Source of the DNA: Campylobacteraceae bacterium
GTDB lineage: Bacteria > Campylobacterota > Campylobacteria > Campylobacterales > Campylobacteraceae
Direction: 5' to 3'
Length of the DNA stretch: 64,000 nucleotides
Assembly (NCBI GenBank): GCA_031266555.1
Contig: JAISAU010000003.1
Span: 186,001-250,000, forward strand
The position numbers and the translations under genes are program-made. Position 1 is the stretch's first letter. Each line of letters opens with the position of its first letter. The notes under the pieces were generated by a model that had not been told where the DNA came from, ran no database searches, and worked only from the letters and a program-made list of their open reading frames with translations. Positions 25,781 to 34,947 of this stretch are shown here, piece after piece.

Positions 25781-27250
25781 TTACGCTGCCACAGGCGTAG
25801 CATTTTGAGGTTCTTTCTCAAGTACTTTGCCTGAATAGATAGTTTTGATGATGTTGTAGACGAATAGTAAAAATCCTAATACGTACAACGCTCCACCTAC
25901 CGCACGAATCACAAAATATGGGAATAGTTTTGTAACAGTATCTATAAACGAATGTTGAAGACTACCAAAATCGTCTGTCGCTCTCCACATCATACCTTGT
26001 GAAATACCAGCTATCCACATACTCGCAAAAAACAGAACGATACCTGTCGTTTGAATCCAAAATTGCGCTTCCATCAAACTCTTGCTATAAAGTTCTCTTT
26101 TGACAAATCTTGGAACCATATGGTAAATTGACGCCATTGTCATAAATCCTACCCAACCGAGCGTACCATCGTGAACATGCCCTGGAACCCAATCTGTGAA
26201 GTGCGCCAAAGCGTTTACAGACTTGATGGATAAAATAGGACCCTCAAGAGTTGAGAACATGTAGAACGTTGAAGCCACTATCATAAATTTGATAAGCGGA
26301 CTCGATTTTAACTGATCCCATTCACCCTTCATGGTTAAAAGGATGTTAACGGCACTACCCCAAGAAGGCAAAATCAAAACAACCGAAAAGATTGAACCCA
26401 TAGTCTGCATCCAATCAGGAACTGTTTGATAAAGCAAATGGTGTCCGCCAGCCCATAGATAAACAAACATCAATCCCCAAAATGCGAATAATGAAAGTTT
26501 ATATGAGTAAACAGCTTGTCCGGACTCTTTTGGTAAAAAGTAGTAAAGCTGAGCGATAATGCCCACTGTGAAAACAAACGCGACAGCGTTGTGTCCGTAC
26601 CACCATTGTACCATAGCGTCATTTGTTCCCGCGTACATAGAAACGGAGTGTAACACGCTTCCGTAGCCGGATACAAAATATGTAGGAATAGCCATATTGT
26701 TGAATAGATACAGCATAGCTATACCTAAGAATGTGGCTATATAGTACCATACAGAGATATAGAGCGCTTTTTCACGTCTAATACCTATAAGACCAAATAT
26801 ACTAATTCCCCACAAAACCCAAAAGACAACAACTACCAAATCCAAAGGCCACTCTAATTCGGCATACTCTTTTCCTGAAGATATGCCCAAAAATAGGTTC
26901 ACAACTGCAACTAATATGGCTAAAAAATATATCCAAAAGTGCAATTTGCCGATGAATAAAAGAAACGGCGACTCAGCCAATGAGACTTTGAGCACGCGTT
27001 GTCCAACGTAGTACCATGTTGCGAAAATACCGCTTAACATAAATCCAAAAATAACTCCGGACGTATGCAGAACTCTTAACCTGCCGAATATACCATATTC
27101 GTCAAGCAAATAGTTCAAGCTAGGAAAAGCCATTTGCAAGGCAATCACAACACCCAAAACCATACCTATAATACCAAATAATATGGCAGAAAAGGTGAAT
27201 AGCTTGGCAACCGAATAGTCGTAGTTCAATGCATTCGTAGCCTGCATCAA
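25781..27250 (-). CDS. ccoN: cbb3 cytochrome c oxidase subunit I (catalytic)
   Basis: The catalytic haem-copper subunit that reduces oxygen to water with high affinity in the inner membrane. The 489-residue protein has about twelve hydrophobic helices. Copper and haem ligands are visible in the expected places: VLHTSGVIFGF, WWYGHNAVAFVFT, GGHHLLYQ and HFTDWVPGHVHDGTLGW. It is first in an eight-gene run to the FixH-like gene. A TATAAT lies about 50 bp upstream and AGGAGGA just before the ATG. The regulator pair upstream on the same strand may control it. Confidence 0.98.
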   Translation of the reverse strand: MMQATNALNYDYSVAKLFTFSAILFGIIGMVLGVVIALQMAFPSLNYLLDEYGIFGRLRVLHTSGVIFGFMLSGIFATWYYVGQRVLKVSLAESPFLLFIGKLHFWIYFLAILVAVVNLFLGISSGKEYAELEWPLDLVVVVFWVLWGISIFGLIGIRREKALYISVWYYIATFLGIAMLYLFNNMAIPTYFVSGYGSVLHSVSMYAGTNDAMVQWWYGHNAVAFVFTVGIIAQLYYFLPKESGQAVYSYKLSLFAFWGLMFVYLWAGGHHLLYQTVPDWMQTMGSIFSVVLILPSWGSAVNILLTMKGEWDQLKSSPLIKFMIVASTFYMFSTLEGPILSIKSVNALAHFTDWVPGHVHDGTLGWVGFMTMASIYHMVPRFVKRELYSKSLMEAQFWIQTTGIVLFFASMWIAGISQGMMWRATDDFGSLQHSFIDTVTKLFPYFVIRAVGGALYVLGFLLFVYNIIKTIYSGKVLEKEPQNATPVAA

Positions 27251-27301
27251 ATTCCTCCTAAGTAAAGTTTTTATGTCACAAGAATATCACATAATGCTGA
27301 G

Positions 27302-27307
27302 ATTATA
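27302..27307 (-). promoter_or_regulatory. Promoter -10 of the cbb3 operon
   Basis: TATAAT on the minus strand about 50 bases before the ccoN ATG. CTTGGT lies 16 bases further upstream as a weak -35. No FNR-like TTGAT-N4-ATCAA site was recognised in the gap to the regulator gene. Confidence 0.5.
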
Positions 27308-27345
27308 ATACATTCAAGATACAACCAAGCTTAATAAGATTAGCT

Positions 27346-27385
27346 ATCTCTTAAATAAAAAATCAACTTTTTTGCCTTAAGAGAT
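27346..27385. terminator. Inverted repeat between the regulator gene and ccoN
   Basis: ATCTCTTAA (27346-27354) and TTAAGAGAT (27377-27385) pair perfectly around a 22-base T/A-rich loop, 34 bp after the regulator stop. It may reduce read-through into ccoN, or bind a regulator. Confidence 0.4.
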
Positions 27386-27418
27386 TAAATACTAAAATAA
27401 TATTTATTATTTTGTTTT

Positions 27419-28099
27419 TTATGTTGATATTTTATATCCCAAAGCGGGTACATTTTTAATAAAATCTTTATCAGTTTTTTCTCTAATTCTTTTAACAAAT
27501 GTTCTTATAGCCGCATCGTTTACTTTCTTATTTGCCCAAACGGAACGTTTAATGTCTTCATGCAACGCGAACGTTCCAAAATGACTCACTAAAAAAGATG
27601 TGAAAAAAATCTCTTTCTTGGTTAAAACTATGGGCTTGCCGTCCTTTATCAAAATCTTTTTATTTTTATCAAACTCGTATCCTTTTCCAAGTTCAATAAT
27701 ATTGCTCGCCGAAAATTTTTGCACGACTATATTTGTAATTAAAGAGAGTAAATCGTCTGGATGAACGGGTTTTATAAGATACTTATCTATCCCCACGTCT
27801 ATAGCTTTAAACAACCTCTCTTTTTCGCTAAACGCGCTCAATATTATAATAACCGTATCTTTTGATATGGCTTTTATCTCTTTTGCCATCTCCAAACCGT
27901 CTTTTATCGGCATCAAAATATCTGTAATAACAATATCCGGTTCAAATTTTTTAAATTTTTTCAAACCTTCATTGCCGTCCGCGGCAGTTATAAATTTACC
28001 GAATTCGTCCTCAATGGCGTTTGCGAGAGATTTTCTAATATCAACCTCATCCTCTACATATAAAACCGAAAGTTTTTTGAGCGGACTCTGCGTTCCCAT
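27419..28099 (-). CDS. Response regulator, receiver plus winged-helix
   Basis: A 226-residue OmpR/PhoB-like transcription factor. The receiver has VEDE (16-18 acidic pair), phospho-acceptor Asp60 in VITDILMP, and Lys110 in YLIKPV. The DNA-binding half (about 135-224) has LTKKEIFFTSFLVSHFG and AIRTFVKRIREKT, a winged-helix of the type common in Campylobacterota. It lies 12 bp after its PAS kinase and directly upstream of ccoNOQP on the same strand, so control of the oxidase is a reasonable guess, not shown. Confidence 0.9.
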   Translation of the reverse strand: MGTQSPLKKLSVLYVEDEVDIRKSLANAIEDEFGKFITAADGNEGLKKFKKFEPDIVITDILMPIKDGLEMAKEIKAISKDTVIIILSAFSEKERLFKAIDVGIDKYLIKPVHPDDLLSLITNIVVQKFSASNIIELGKGYEFDKNKKILIKDGKPIVLTKKEIFFTSFLVSHFGTFALHEDIKRSVWANKKVNDAAIRTFVKRIREKTDKDFIKNVPALGYKIST

Positions 28100-28111
28100 A
28101 ATACTTGCCTT

Positions 28112-29320
28112 TCATTTAACTGGTATTTTTATCATAAAAAATGCGCCGCCGTTTTTATTTTCAACGGCAATTTCCCCTTGCATACTGTTTTCTACTATTG
28201 TTTTAACGATATAAAGCCCAAGTCCGGTTCCTGAACTTGCATGTTTGGTGGTAAAATAAGGTTCAAAAATTTTATCAATTATAGCCTCGTCTATGCCGCC
28301 AGCATTGTCTTGTATACATATATGTACAAATATCTCATCTTTTTTTGCCGATATTGTTATGGTACGGTTTTTAATATTGTTGTCTTTAAAAGCGTCCTTC
28401 GCGTTGTTTATTATGTTTAAAATTGCTTGAGACAACTCATTTTTGTGTCCGAAAACCTTTATTGTTTTTCTCATTCTTATCTTTACATGTATCTTTGATC
28501 TGGCAAGAGAGCCCGCTAAAATAGAAACCACTTCATCTATTATATCTTTTACAAAAAAAGTATTTTTGTATTTTTCAAGACTAAAAAAATTTCTAAAATC
28601 CTCTATAGTTTGGGACATTCTGTCTATTACTTTTTTGCCTTGTTTATATTGTTCTTCCAGTTTATCCAAACTCTTTTGTGCAAAAAATTTTTTCATACTA
28701 AATAAAATTATTCCCAGTTCCGATAAAGGCTGCCTCCACTGATGAGCGATATTGCCTATCATTTCGCCCATAGCGGCAAGACGCGCTTGCTGAAATACCA
28801 TCTTGTCTTTTTCGCGATTTTTCTCAACCTCTTCTTTGACTTTTCTTTCCAAATTTCTATTTAAATCAAGTAGTTGCTTAGTCTGTTTTTCAACTCTATT
28901 TTCAAGCGTCGCGTTTAAATGCTTTAACTCTTCCTCTTTTCTTTTCAGCTCTTCCGTTAAAAGAATATTTTCCGTAACGTCGTATCTTATAGCGATAAAC
29001 TCTAAAATATTTCCATTTTTATCTAAAATAGGAAAAATTGTCGTATTAACATAAAAAGTAGACCCGTCTTTCGCTTTGTTTTTAGCGGTAGTTTTAAACG
29101 TCTCTTTTTGTAAGATAGTATTCCAAAGCAGTTCAAAATTTGCTTTTGGAACGTCGGGGTGCCTTACTATATTGTGGTTTCTTCCTATCAGCTCGTCTTC
29201 GCTAAAGCCGCTAATTTTGCAAAACTCTTTGTTCGCAAATGTAATAATACCGTTTATATCCGTTTTTGAAACTATATTGCTTTGCTCTACAGCCATTTTA
29301 TACTGTTTAAGCTCTCCCAT
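28112..29320 (-). CDS. PAS-domain histidine kinase
   Basis: A 402-residue kinase with no membrane helix: an N-terminal PAS domain (about 8-115: SKTDINGIITFANKEFC, RNHNIVRHPDVPK, as in aerotaxis PAS domains), a long coiled coil (about 120-185), H-box NIAHQWRQPLSELG, N-box ILNIINNAKDAF and G-boxes QDNAGGI and GTGLGLYIVK. The ATG at 29320, with GGAG upstream and overlap with the SafE-like stop, is preferred over the TTG at 29383. The PAS resemblance suggests a redox or flavin signal, which would fit control of a terminal oxidase. Confidence 0.9.
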   Translation of the reverse strand: MGELKQYKMAVEQSNIVSKTDINGIITFANKEFCKISGFSEDELIGRNHNIVRHPDVPKANFELLWNTILQKETFKTTAKNKAKDGSTFYVNTTIFPILDKNGNILEFIAIRYDVTENILLTEELKRKEEELKHLNATLENRVEKQTKQLLDLNRNLERKVKEEVEKNREKDKMVFQQARLAAMGEMIGNIAHQWRQPLSELGIILFSMKKFFAQKSLDKLEEQYKQGKKVIDRMSQTIEDFRNFFSLEKYKNTFFVKDIIDEVVSILAGSLARSKIHVKIRMRKTIKVFGHKNELSQAILNIINNAKDAFKDNNIKNRTITISAKKDEIFVHICIQDNAGGIDEAIIDKIFEPYFTTKHASSGTGLGLYIVKTIVENSMQGEIAVENKNGGAFFMIKIPVK

Positions 29321-29993
29321 CAGTCGCTCCAAGCATAGCGGTATAGCCGCTGTAAGATAGGTATACGCCGTACGCAATAACAATTGCCGCTGATATTTTA
29401 ACCATTACGTCTCTTATTTTTAAAAATTCCAAAACAAAACCAAATCCTATCATAGCCGGAAGCGTAGCGAGTCCAAAAGTTATCATAACGATAGCGCCCC
29501 AAAAAGCGGAACCGCTAACGGCGGCGAACGCGGCAAAAAAATACACAAGTCCGCACGGAAGAAAACCGTTAAAAACCCCAAGCAGATAAAAGCTAGGTAA
29601 TCCCTTTGACGTTATAAGAAAATTATAGACTTTTTTCACTGCGGGTTTTAACATGAAAGAGCCTTCAAGATATGTTAAAAATTTTGCCTTGCCCATCAAT
29701 GAAATACCAAGCGCCATCATAAAACATCCGACTATAAACCACAAAAACCCTTGCGTTTTATAAGACAAAGATACAACCTGCCCCAAAAATCCAAAAAACG
29801 CGCCTAAAAGCGCGTATGAGCTAATTCGTCCGAAATGATATATAAAATGAAAAGAGAGTCGCTTGCTAAAAGAGGTATTTTTGTCTATTTTACGCCCGCT
29901 AAGAGCCGCGACAAAACCTCCGCACATACCTATGCAGTGTACGCTTCCCGTTAACGCCGCAAAAAGAATCGTCGCGAAATTTATAGCATTCAT
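29307..29993 (-). CDS. SafE/UreH-like membrane protein
   Basis: A 228-residue protein with about six helices. The first helix carries TGSVHCIGMCGGFVAAL, the family's H-C-x-G-M-C-G motif, and a second half repeats the plan with FNGFLPCGLVYFF. This is the SafE/TauE-like group often found near cbb3 assembly genes; transport of copper or a sulfur compound, or thiol transfer, has been suggested, but the substrate is uncertain. The ATG at 29993, 10 bp after carA, gives a normal N terminus. The kinase gene overlaps its 3' end, tying the pair together. Confidence 0.8.
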   Translation of the reverse strand: MNAINFATILFAALTGSVHCIGMCGGFVAALSGRKIDKNTSFSKRLSFHFIYHFGRISSYALLGAFFGFLGQVVSLSYKTQGFLWFIVGCFMMALGISLMGKAKFLTYLEGSFMLKPAVKKVYNFLITSKGLPSFYLLGVFNGFLPCGLVYFFAAFAAVSGSAFWGAIVMITFGLATLPAMIGFGFVLEFLKIRDVMVKISAAIVIAYGVYLSYSGYTAMLGATDGRA

Positions 29994-30003
29994 ATCATAT
30001 AAA

Positions 30004-31140
30004 TCAAAGTCTTTTCGCAAATTCCGCAAAAACATATTTACTCTCGTGAGGCCCGGGACTCGCCTCCGGATGATGTTGAATTGAAAATATAGGTTCGTCT
30101 ATATATTCAAGACCCTCTATAGTATTGTCAAAAAGATTTATATGCGTGATTTTAGCTATTTTGCAAATTTCATCAGGTACGCTGTAGTTATGATTTTGAG
30201 CCGTTATTTCAACGTATCTATTCGTTTCGTTGCGCACAGGGTGATTTCCGCCGTGTTGTCCGAATTTTAACTTATAAGTATCGTATCCGTGCGCGATTGA
30301 AAGAAGTTGATGACCTAAACAGATAGCAAATATCGGTATTTTCGCTTCTATCAGTTTTTTTAACTCTTCGGCCTCTTTTTTTAATATCAACGGATCTCCG
30401 GGACCATTTGATAAAAATACTCCATGTATTTCGCCGTTTTTGTATCTTTTAATCATTATCTCGCTTTTTGTATCGTACGGCACAACCTCAACGCTGATTC
30501 CAACTTCTGAGAGTTCATTTAAAATATTGCGCTTAATGCCAAAATCAAACGCGATAACTTTCTTGTTTAAAGCGTGAGAAGCTTTTTTATATCTCAACTC
30601 CGTATCGTCCCACGCGCCGTTTTCGTGTATATAACTCTTTTTTGTGCTTACTTGCGGAATATAGTCAAATTCTTCAATTCTAGGAGAACTTTTGAGCATA
30701 TTTCTTAAAACATCTTTGCTGCTCTCTTTAGTAGAGGCTATCATCATTTGAGGTCCGCTTTTTCGTATCATTTCCGTTAAAAATCTGGTATCTATATCGC
30801 AGATACCAAATCCGTGATGCTTTTTCAAAAATTCCGGAAAATTACTTGTGCTTCTAAAGTTTGATGCTTGATCGTTTAAACTCCTGACAAACATACCGGA
30901 AGCGTGAACCGTAAAACTCTCCATATCGTCGTCATTACATCCAACTATTCCGATTTCCGGCATTGTAAAAACGATAAATTGTCCGGCATAGCTTGGGTCT
31001 GTAATAATCTCTTGATATCCGGTCATTGAAGTATTAAAAACTATCTCGCCTACTCTTGTTCCTTCCGCGCCGAATGATTTACCCTCCAGAAAAACGCCGT
31101 TTTCTATGTATATCCAAACGGGCTTCAACGCCGCGCTCAT
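30004..31140 (-). CDS. carA: Carbamoyl-phosphate synthase small chain
   Basis: The glutaminase subunit that feeds ammonia to CarB for arginine and pyrimidine synthesis. The 378-residue chain has the N-terminal CarA domain (EIVFNTSMTGYQEIITDPSY split near 29-50), then a class I amidotransferase with nucleophile Cys in FAICLGHQLL, the GGNHPVRN segment, and catalytic His/Glu in IQHHPEASPGP. carB is not in the window. Its ATG overlaps the DUF507 stop (ATGA), so the two genes are coupled. Confidence 0.97.
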   Translation of the reverse strand: MSAALKPVWIYIENGVFLEGKSFGAEGTRVGEIVFNTSMTGYQEIITDPSYAGQFIVFTMPEIGIVGCNDDDMESFTVHASGMFVRSLNDQASNFRSTSNFPEFLKKHHGFGICDIDTRFLTEMIRKSGPQMMIASTKESSKDVLRNMLKSSPRIEEFDYIPQVSTKKSYIHENGAWDDTELRYKKASHALNKKVIAFDFGIKRNILNELSEVGISVEVVPYDTKSEIMIKRYKNGEIHGVFLSNGPGDPLILKKEAEELKKLIEAKIPIFAICLGHQLLSIAHGYDTYKLKFGQHGGNHPVRNETNRYVEITAQNHNYSVPDEICKIAKITHINLFDNTIEGLEYIDEPIFSIQHHPEASPGPHESKYVFAEFAKRL

Positions 31141-31691
31141 TGTATCATTCCTCTTTTTCTAAGCTCTTCTTCGTAAAGTCTTTCAAATACGAGATCGTAC
31201 TCTTCAGTTCCTGGAATTAGTTTTCGCTTATAATTGTCTATCTTTTCCAACACGATATCTTGCGTTTTCTCGTAAGTTTTGAGATACTCTTCTATCGCAT
31301 TGTAAATGACATTTTTGACGCGGTTTTCTGAAACTTGGTATTTTACAAGCTCTTTTTGAAGCAATAGATCTAAAATTCTGTGCGAAAGGTCGCTGTATCT
31401 CTCTTCAAACGACAATAAAACTTTGTAATCTTTCGCGAGCCTCTTTTTGATAAGCCAAAACATATTTCTGCGGTCAATTTGCATAAACTCCATCTCTTCG
31501 CTGTTTTCATCAAGCATTTCCGAAACTCTTTGCTCTAACGCCGCTTCTTTGTTTATCTCTTCAATAATGAGAGTTTTGGCATTTTCTACAATCGGTTCTA
31601 ATCCTTTTTGCAAAGTAACAAATCCGGAGTTTAGTAAATCTACAGCTATTTTACTTGCGATATAAGGAGCGTGCGGTAGCCTTATTTTCAT
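31137..31691 (-). CDS. DUF507 family protein
   Basis: A 184-residue cytoplasmic, mostly helical protein rich in Glu and Lys. MKIRLPHAPYIASKIAVDLL at the start and the late EEELRKRGMI are typical of DUF507, a family known from Campylobacterota and Aquificae, usually next to carA. No activity is assigned. AAGGTAATTT precedes the ATG; it is the first gene of the run DUF507-carA-SafE-like-kinase-regulator. Confidence 0.88.
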   Translation of the reverse strand: MKIRLPHAPYIASKIAVDLLNSGFVTLQKGLEPIVENAKTLIIEEINKEAALEQRVSEMLDENSEEMEFMQIDRRNMFWLIKKRLAKDYKVLLSFEERYSDLSHRILDLLLQKELVKYQVSENRVKNVIYNAIEEYLKTYEKTQDIVLEKIDNYKRKLIPGTEEYDLVFERLYEEELRKRGMIQ

Positions 31692-32043
31692 TAAATTACC
31701 TTGTTTTTATTTAGCGTGATTGTAACTTATAAAAGGTAAATTTATGTTGAGCTACGTCAAAAATGTCACAAATGAAATCCGCTTTTCAACAAATTTTTAT
31801 ACTATATTGTTCAAAATGTAATAAATCTTAAAAATTGGATTGAGTAAAATTTTGCGAGATTTAATAATACTTTATTACATGTAAGCACTTACGACTTTAA
31901 AAAACATATTTTTATAATGTAAAGTTTTTCTCGAAATTTTTGGTCTTACATGTAAGCTATATTTCAATTACATTTAAGCTTTTACTCTTACATGTAGACG
32001 CGATAAAAGATTTTTTTGAAAGCTTTAAAGACAAAAATGATAC
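31692..32043. other. Intergenic region with three palindrome sites
   Basis: No gene is seen. TTACATGTA occurs near 31877, 31947 and 31992. The remaining sequence is AT-rich. It must contain the promoter of the DUF507 operon and the 3' end of the cytochrome message, but no strong hairpin was recognised. Confidence 0.5.
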
Positions 32044-32370
32044 TTATTTTTCTGAGTTCACATACTCATAAAGACTTTCAAACTCTTCTATAGTAAGAGA
32101 GTATTTTGGCATAACCGATCTTGGATTATTTAAAGCCGCGAAAAACTTGGCTCTGCTTGTAGCGTTAATAGCGGGAGCTTTTAATACTTTTTGTTTGCCT
32201 TTTTGCACATATGAGGCGATAACGCCGCCTTTGCCGCTTTCTCCGTGACACTTATCGCAACCTATGCCTCTGGGGTTTGAATATAGTAGTTTCGCGTAAT
32301 CCATTTTATTTATGAAGTCGTCTGCTTTGAGCGTAAAAAATATAAAAAATAGCGCTAATGGTAATTTCAC
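32044..32370 (-). CDS. Small periplasmic c-type cytochrome
   Basis: A protein of about 108 residues with a signal peptide and one haem site CDKCH, then SVMPKYSLT with the likely axial Met. It is a class I electron carrier and a possible donor to cbb3 oxidase. The frame opens at TTG 32388; the GTG at 32370 gives a cleaner signal peptide (KLPLALFFIFFTLKA) and has purine-rich AAGAAGAG in front, so it is preferred. The start is uncertain. It faces away from folD across a 80-bp gap. Confidence 0.85.
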   Translation of the reverse strand: MKLPLALFFIFFTLKADDFINKMDYAKLLYSNPRGIGCDKCHGESGKGGVIASYVQKGKQKVLKAPAINATSRAKFFAALNNPRSVMPKYSLTIEEFESLYEYVNSEK

Positions 32371-32452
32371 TCTTCTTGTCTTTGCCAAAATTTAATAGTT
32401 AAATGGTATCATACCCAAACAATTTTTATATCGCTTTTAAAAAAGGGGATTA

Positions 32453-33304
32453 ATGGTACTGCTTGATGGAAAAACGCTCTCAAATTCCATTCAAAATGAG
32501 ATAAAACAAAAAACCGATAAATTAAGAAAAAAAGATATAACCGCCGGACTTGCCGTGATTTTAGTAGGCGATGATCCCGCAAGTCACTCGTATGTAAAGA
32601 TGAAAGAAAAAGCGTGCGAGAAAACCGGTATTTACTCTATTTTACACAAAATGCCCTCTTCCATATCGGAAGAAAAAATACTTGAAATTATAGCGATGAT
32701 GAATAAAAATGACAATATTGACGGTATTTTGGTTCAACTTCCGCTGCCGCGTCATATAAATCAAACTAAAATCATTGAGGCTATTGACTCTGCAAAAGAC
32801 GTGGACGGTTTTCATCCCTTTAACGTAGGGCGTCTTGTCGCGGGACTTGAAGGCTTTGTACCGTGCACTCCTCTTGGCGTTATGCGGCTTTTAGAGCACT
32901 ACAAAATTGACGTTAAAGGTCTGAACGCTTGCGTGGTTGGGGCTAGCAATATAGTCGGGAAACCGATGATGAACCTTTTATTGAACGCTTTCGCTACCGT
33001 TGATATTTGCCATATCTATACCAAAGATTTAGCGTCTCACACGAAAAAAGCCGACCTTTTGATAGTAGGTGTGGGCAAAGCGGGACTTATAACAAAAGAT
33101 ATGGTAAAAGAGGGCGCGATAGTCGTTGATATCGGCATAAATCATTTGAAAGACGGGAAACTTGTCGGCGATGTCGACTTTGATAACGTCGCTTCAAAAT
33201 GCTCATTTATAACCCCGGTACCCGGAGGCGTTGGTCCTATGACTATCGCGATGTTACTTGAAAATACGATAAAAGCGGTGGAAAACAGAATATGCCAGAG
33301 GTAA
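32453..33304 (+). CDS. folD: Methylene-tetrahydrofolate dehydrogenase/cyclohydrolase
   Basis: A bifunctional cytoplasmic enzyme that interconverts methylene-, methenyl- and formyl-tetrahydrofolate with NADP. The 283-residue protein has the catalytic YVKMKEKACEKTGI (Tyr and Lys), GILVQLPLPRHI, DVDGFHPFNVGRL, the nucleotide loop VVGASNIVGKPM and the late TPVPGGVGPMTIAML. AAAAGGGGAT precedes the ATG. It is first of a long rightward run with lepB 4 bp behind. Confidence 0.98.
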   Translation: MVLLDGKTLSNSIQNEIKQKTDKLRKKDITAGLAVILVGDDPASHSYVKMKEKACEKTGIYSILHKMPSSISEEKILEIIAMMNKNDNIDGILVQLPLPRHINQTKIIEAIDSAKDVDGFHPFNVGRLVAGLEGFVPCTPLGVMRLLEHYKIDVKGLNACVVGASNIVGKPMMNLLLNAFATVDICHIYTKDLASHTKKADLLIVGVGKAGLITKDMVKEGAIVVDIGINHLKDGKLVGDVDFDNVASKCSFITPVPGGVGPMTIAMLLENTIKAVENRICQR

Positions 33305-33308
33305 CTTT

Positions 33309-34205
33309 ATGAAACAAATATTAAAAAAACTTTATCGCTTTTCAAGCAGTTGGACAGGCACCATAATCATAGTTTTTATCATCATATTTTTTATCGCGCA
33401 AGCTTTTATCATTCCAAGCGCGTCTATGCAAAATTCACTTTTGGTGGGGGACTTTTTATTCGCTAAAAAATTCTCCTACGGCATTCCTACTCCGAGAATA
33501 CCTTTTACCAACACTCCAATATTTCCTGATATTTTTGACAACGGTCATATACTTGAAGGCAAAAGACCGCAAAGAGGAGATATAGTTATATTTTTAAATC
33601 CGACAACTTACGAAAATTATGTAAAAAGATGTTTTGCCGTAGGCGGCGATGAAGTTGTTTATAAAGACGACGTTTTTTATCTACATCACGGCGAGGGCGA
33701 TGAATATATAAAAAACAGTTATCCCGAAGAGAAAATAACAGAATTTTTAGGCAAACTTTGGGTAATTAATCCTTACATGCAAACATACCCCGGCATAACA
33801 TACTCCAGCGTCTCCTCGGATGAAAATTTGATATTTAAAAACGCGCTGACACAAGCCGATAAGCCTTCGCCTTTTATTTTAATGTCTAGAGTTTTGGCGG
33901 TATTGGGAGCGAATAATATAGGAATGAAACCTATTAAGATTGACGAATTTGACGCTTCTTATAAAAACCTTTCATTTAATGCGTTTTATGTGAAAATTCC
34001 GCAAGATGAATTTTTTATGATAGGCGATAATCGCGATAATTCGCAAGACAGTAGATTTTTTGGAAGCATACCTTACAAACTTGTTATCGGAAAACCTTGG
34101 TTTATCTACTTTTCGTGGGACTCAAATAAGATTCCGCGATGGGATAGGATAGGTAAATCCGTATCCTCGCTTGAAAAAACAGAGCATGAAAATATAAGAT
34201 ACTGA
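33309..34205 (+). CDS. lepB: Signal peptidase I
   Basis: Removes signal peptides from exported proteins at the outer face of the inner membrane. The 298-residue enzyme has one N-terminal helix (about 18-36), catalytic Ser39 in IPSASM, catalytic Lys107 in VKRCFAVGGDEV, and the late GDNRDNSQDSRFFG box. About 80 residues between Lys107 and that box form a large insert. The stop codon lies inside a 10-bp inverted repeat (34193-34228). Confidence 0.96.
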   Translation: MKQILKKLYRFSSSWTGTIIIVFIIIFFIAQAFIIPSASMQNSLLVGDFLFAKKFSYGIPTPRIPFTNTPIFPDIFDNGHILEGKRPQRGDIVIFLNPTTYENYVKRCFAVGGDEVVYKDDVFYLHHGEGDEYIKNSYPEEKITEFLGKLWVINPYMQTYPGITYSSVSSDENLIFKNALTQADKPSPFILMSRVLAVLGANNIGMKPIKIDEFDASYKNLSFNAFYVKIPQDEFFMIGDNRDNSQDSRFFGSIPYKLVIGKPWFIYFSWDSNKIPRWDRIGKSVSSLEKTEHENIRY

Positions 34206-34506
34206 AAAAACCTTTTTGGTATCTTATAATTGGCTACATGTAAAGAATTAGTATACGACTATGAAATAAAAAAATATCCGCCGCTCCTATAATAATCTAT
34301 AATAACGGCTATTTTTGAAAATCTACATGTAGCGATGATAAATGAACATATTATAATTATGTCTGCAAACACAAAATATCATCTTGAAAATTTTACTTTG
34401 CGGATATTCTTGATAAAAGCTGCAAAATGTATATCTTTAGGATTAAAAAATAACTGTCACTTAATTATCCATATGCTATAATCCGCTATTTTTCAGAAGG
34501 AAAAAA
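34206..34506. other. Intergenic region between lepB and rpiB
   Basis: No gene is seen. TATAAGATAC (34193-34202) and GTATCTTATA (34219-34228) flank the lepB stop and may form a terminator, though no T run follows. CTACATGTA sites lie at about 34232 and 34322. ATATGCTATAATCC near 34472 supplies a TATAAT for the rpiB run. Confidence 0.5.
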
Positions 34507-34947
34507 GTGAAATTTTATGTCGCGAACGACCATGCCGGATTTAGTATAAAATCTGACGTTATAAAAATACTAAAAGAAAAAGGTTGCGAAATTGTCGATC
34601 TCGGAGCGGCAAGCTGCGAGAGGGTAGATTATCCTGATTTCGCGCATACTCTTTGCGAAGCGGTGTTAAAAGATAACGGAAGTTTTGGAATACTTATATG
34701 CGGTTCGGGTATTGGTATGAGCATAGCGGCAAACAGACATAAAGGCATACGAGCCGCGCTTTGCCACGACGCGTATACGGCAAAAATGGCGCGCGCGCAT
34801 AATAACGCGAATGTCTTATGTTTTGGGGAAAGAATATCCGGACTTGGCGTTATAAGTTCAATGATTGACGCGTGGATAAACGAATCGTTTGAGGGCGGCA
34901 GACACGCCGCGCGAGTAAAAAAAATAGAAATACAGGACGGTTGTTAG
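34507..34947 (+). CDS. rpiB: Ribose-5-phosphate isomerase B
   Basis: Interconverts ribose 5-phosphate and ribulose 5-phosphate in the pentose phosphate pathway. The 146-residue protein has the N-terminal ANDHAGF (Asp8, His9), YPDFAH, the catalytic loop [20 protein letters not shown] with Cys65, and [15 protein letters not shown] with His98. The start is GTG with AAGGA before it. It is first of a tight run into apt and trpB. Confidence 0.96.
   Translation: MKFYVANDHAGFSIKSDVIKILKEKGCEIVDLGAASCERVDYPDFAHTLCEAVLKDNGSFGILICGSGIGMSIAANRHKGIRAALCHDAYTAKMARAHNNANVLCFGERISGLGVISSMIDAWINESFEGGRHAARVKKIEIQDGC

Noticed and set aside
27251-27418. FNR-type box upstream of ccoN
   Set aside because: No TTGAT-N4-ATCAA-like sequence was found; only an unrelated inverted repeat.
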